DNA of 64,000 bases from Ctenosaura bakeri (taxonomy: Eukaryota; Chordata; Lepidosauria; Squamata; Iguanidae): assembly GCA_948474755.1 (NCBI GenBank), contig CAOLHI010000654.1, positions 124,001 to 188,000 on the forward strand. Direction: 5' to 3'. The notes beneath the pieces were generated by a model. It had not been told where the DNA came from. It saw only the letters and a list, made by a program, of their open reading frames with translations, and made no database searches. This document shows positions 62,625 to 64,000 of this stretch, piece after piece. Made by a program: the position numbers and the translations under genes. Numbering within the stretch: the first letter of the stretch is position 1; each line of letters starts with the position of its first letter.

Positions 62625-63019
62625 GTAAGTCTGGACCTTCATGCTTACGGGGGAGCAGGGAAGATAGAGGAAGAATTCAGGGACCCCATCTTCTCACTAT
62701 TCATGTCCTAGTGGTAATAAGTTTTTTAAAAGACTTTCTTTCCAGAAATAGTTTGGGATGGAATGGGAGAGGAGTTCTGAGGAACTTCCACACAACAGAT
62801 CATCCTCCATATGACAGTCACTCTCTCTCAGCCTGTCCAAAAACTACAACAGACTAATAGGATCACAATTTACAAGGGAAGAGAACATAATTCATTACTT
62901 GGTTAATTGTTTTTTTAGGAATTGGGTGCCTAGGCTGGCTGTACTACAGCTCTCCCTGGGCTGCATGCATATCTTTCAGACTTTCCTTTGACATTTTCAC
63001 TCATTATTTTTTCATGTTG

Positions 63020-63200
63020 CTGTCACTGTTGCTGCCTTCAAGTCAACTCTGACTTATAGCAACCTAGGGTTTTCTTGGTAAGATTTTTTTCCAATTTAAG
63101 TTTGTCACAGCCTTCCACTAAAGGTGAGAGTGGGATTCAAACCCTTACCTCCTCGAGTCCTAGTGGAAGACTCGGAAGACTAAACCATGCTGCCTCCTAG
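63020..63200 (-). mobile_element. tRNA-derived SINE, reverse
   Basis: GCCTTCAAGTCAACTCTGAC, GCAACCTAGGGTTTTCTTGG and GGGATTCAAACCCTTACCTC (B box region) follow the SINE in reverse. Confidence 0.85.
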
Positions 63201-63379
63201 ATTTTTTTTGGTATACCTGGCTGTTTTTGTTTTTGTGAGGGTGAGTCTGTGTCCAGGCAGGAAGAACTGACTGAAGGGGCACTCTGTTCTTTTTGTTCTT
63301 CATTCATTGTGCCAGAGTGGAAAGATAAAATCCTGAAAGTAAGGAGAGAAGACAAAATTGTCCAGTATGGAGGTTCTTG

Positions 63380-63605
63380 TATTGCTGCTGTGTACCTTTG
63401 AGTTATGGTAACCCTAAGGTAAACGTGTCTCTAGGGTTTCCTGTCAAAACTTGGTGGGTGGGGTGTTGTTGTTGTTTAGGCTGCGAGAGTGTGACTTACC
63501 CAAGGTCACCCAGTGGGTTTCTGTAACTGAGCAGGGGTTTGAACCTTGGTATCCCAGGGTTGTGGTTCAGCACTCAAGCTGCTATACCGCAGTGGCTCTC
63601 ATAAA
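63380..63605 (-). mobile_element. tRNA-derived SINE, reverse, with intact-looking Pol III boxes
   Basis: CCAAGGTCACCCAGTGGGTT, CAGGGGTTTGAACCTTGG (B box) and GCTGCTATACCGCAGTGGCT (A box region) are well preserved. The body is interrupted by a GTTGTTGTTGTT stretch. Confidence 0.85.
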
Positions 63606-64000
63606 TTGTGATGATAGTCATAAGAAAGACTTTGCAAGGGATTGTTGTTGGGTGTGTCTGTTTTTTCATTAGTTTAAAAAAGGACATTCCCTCAGTGGAA
63701 GGCCCAGTTGTAAGGATGAACCAGTGCAAACAACATTTAACTTAGTTGTAAATTAAAAGGATATAGTAGTAAGATTTACACTATTATTTAGCAACAATTT
63801 GAAATAAGTTCAATATCAACTTTCCTTAAGTCATTTATTTAAAATGGCTTCTTCTTCTTCTCCTTGCTGATTTAAATAATTAAAATCACTTCAATCAACC
63901 CACTTTTCAGAGTTCTTCTTTCAGGTGATGATGTGCAAATTGCTTGCGTGTTATCACCTGCCACAGCTGCATCAATTGGACCACGTTGCCTTACCTGCTG

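Larger units (their letters stand above)
62625..64000 (+). other. SDK1: Start of the next SDK1 intron
   Basis: The intron begins GTAAGT and runs off the window. It contains two reverse-strand tRNA-type SINEs (63020-63200 and 63380-63605). The expected next exon (linker and Ig5) is not in the window. Confidence 0.8.

Noticed and set aside
62625..62857. Continuation of the Ig exon frame past 62624
   Set aside because: A strong GTAAGT donor sits where the Ig domain ends, and the extension has no family character.
63924..64000. Acceptor-like TTCTTCTTTCAG with following sequence as the next SDK1 exon
   Set aside because: The downstream sequence does not encode the expected linker and Ig5 start in the required phase.
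1..64000. A novel multi-gene system
   Set aside because: The window is the inside of one vertebrate gene. There is no cluster of new genes; the unusual content is repeat structure.

Overview
The window reads as vertebrate nuclear DNA from inside one long multi-exon gene on the + strand. The coding content I can support is four short exons at 40185-40296, 41322-41512, 55194-55277 and 62430-62624. They join in frame through GT-AG introns and encode two consecutive immunoglobulin (I-set type) domains. The residues best match Sidekick cell adhesion molecule 1 (SDK1), a transmembrane Ig/fibronectin-III adhesion protein of synapses. SDK2 is the paralogue to exclude. The exons fit the third and fourth of the six Ig domains by my recollection of the family. 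Neither end of the gene lies in the window.

The repeats suggest a squamate reptile, probably a lizard. They include CR1 retrotransposon 3' ends with the ATTCTATG octamer tail, L2/CR1-type reverse transcriptase remnants, tRNA-derived SINEs, a SINE with a 5S rRNA-like head, many simple repeats and several palindromic non-autonomous DNA elements. This is pattern recognition without a library search; the species is not determined.

Layout: 1-40184 is intron upstream of the first visible exon, with no other exon recognised. It holds a TTCC tract at the left end, three DNA-element copies or relatives (4249-4450, 13163-13344, 20600-21055), CR1/L2 pieces (22222-22450, 22590-22959, 26561-27420), TGCA-rich arrays (19684-19833, 30720-31060) and SINE clusters (35212-35420, 37908-38275, 38925-39150). 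40297-41321 is a short intron. 41513-55193 is a 13.7 kb intron with an inverted-terminal-repeat element at 43828-44092, an AT-palindrome element at 47390-47665, SINEs near 49.6-49.9 kb, a third palindromic element copy at 53307-53515 and another TGCA-rich array at 54700-54985. 55278-62429 is a 7.2 kb intron with few recognisable repeats. 62625-64000 is the next intron, with two SINEs.

No RNA gene, promoter, CpG island, CRISPR array or bacterial-type operon was found. The other open frames of 60-150 codons look like chance frames in A+T-rich intron or pieces of mobile elements. The most interesting signals are structural: a 456 bp G+C-rich element built of several hairpins, a palindromic element nested inside a SINE, a dispersed repeat family with four copies, and two-strand TGCA-rich arrays.
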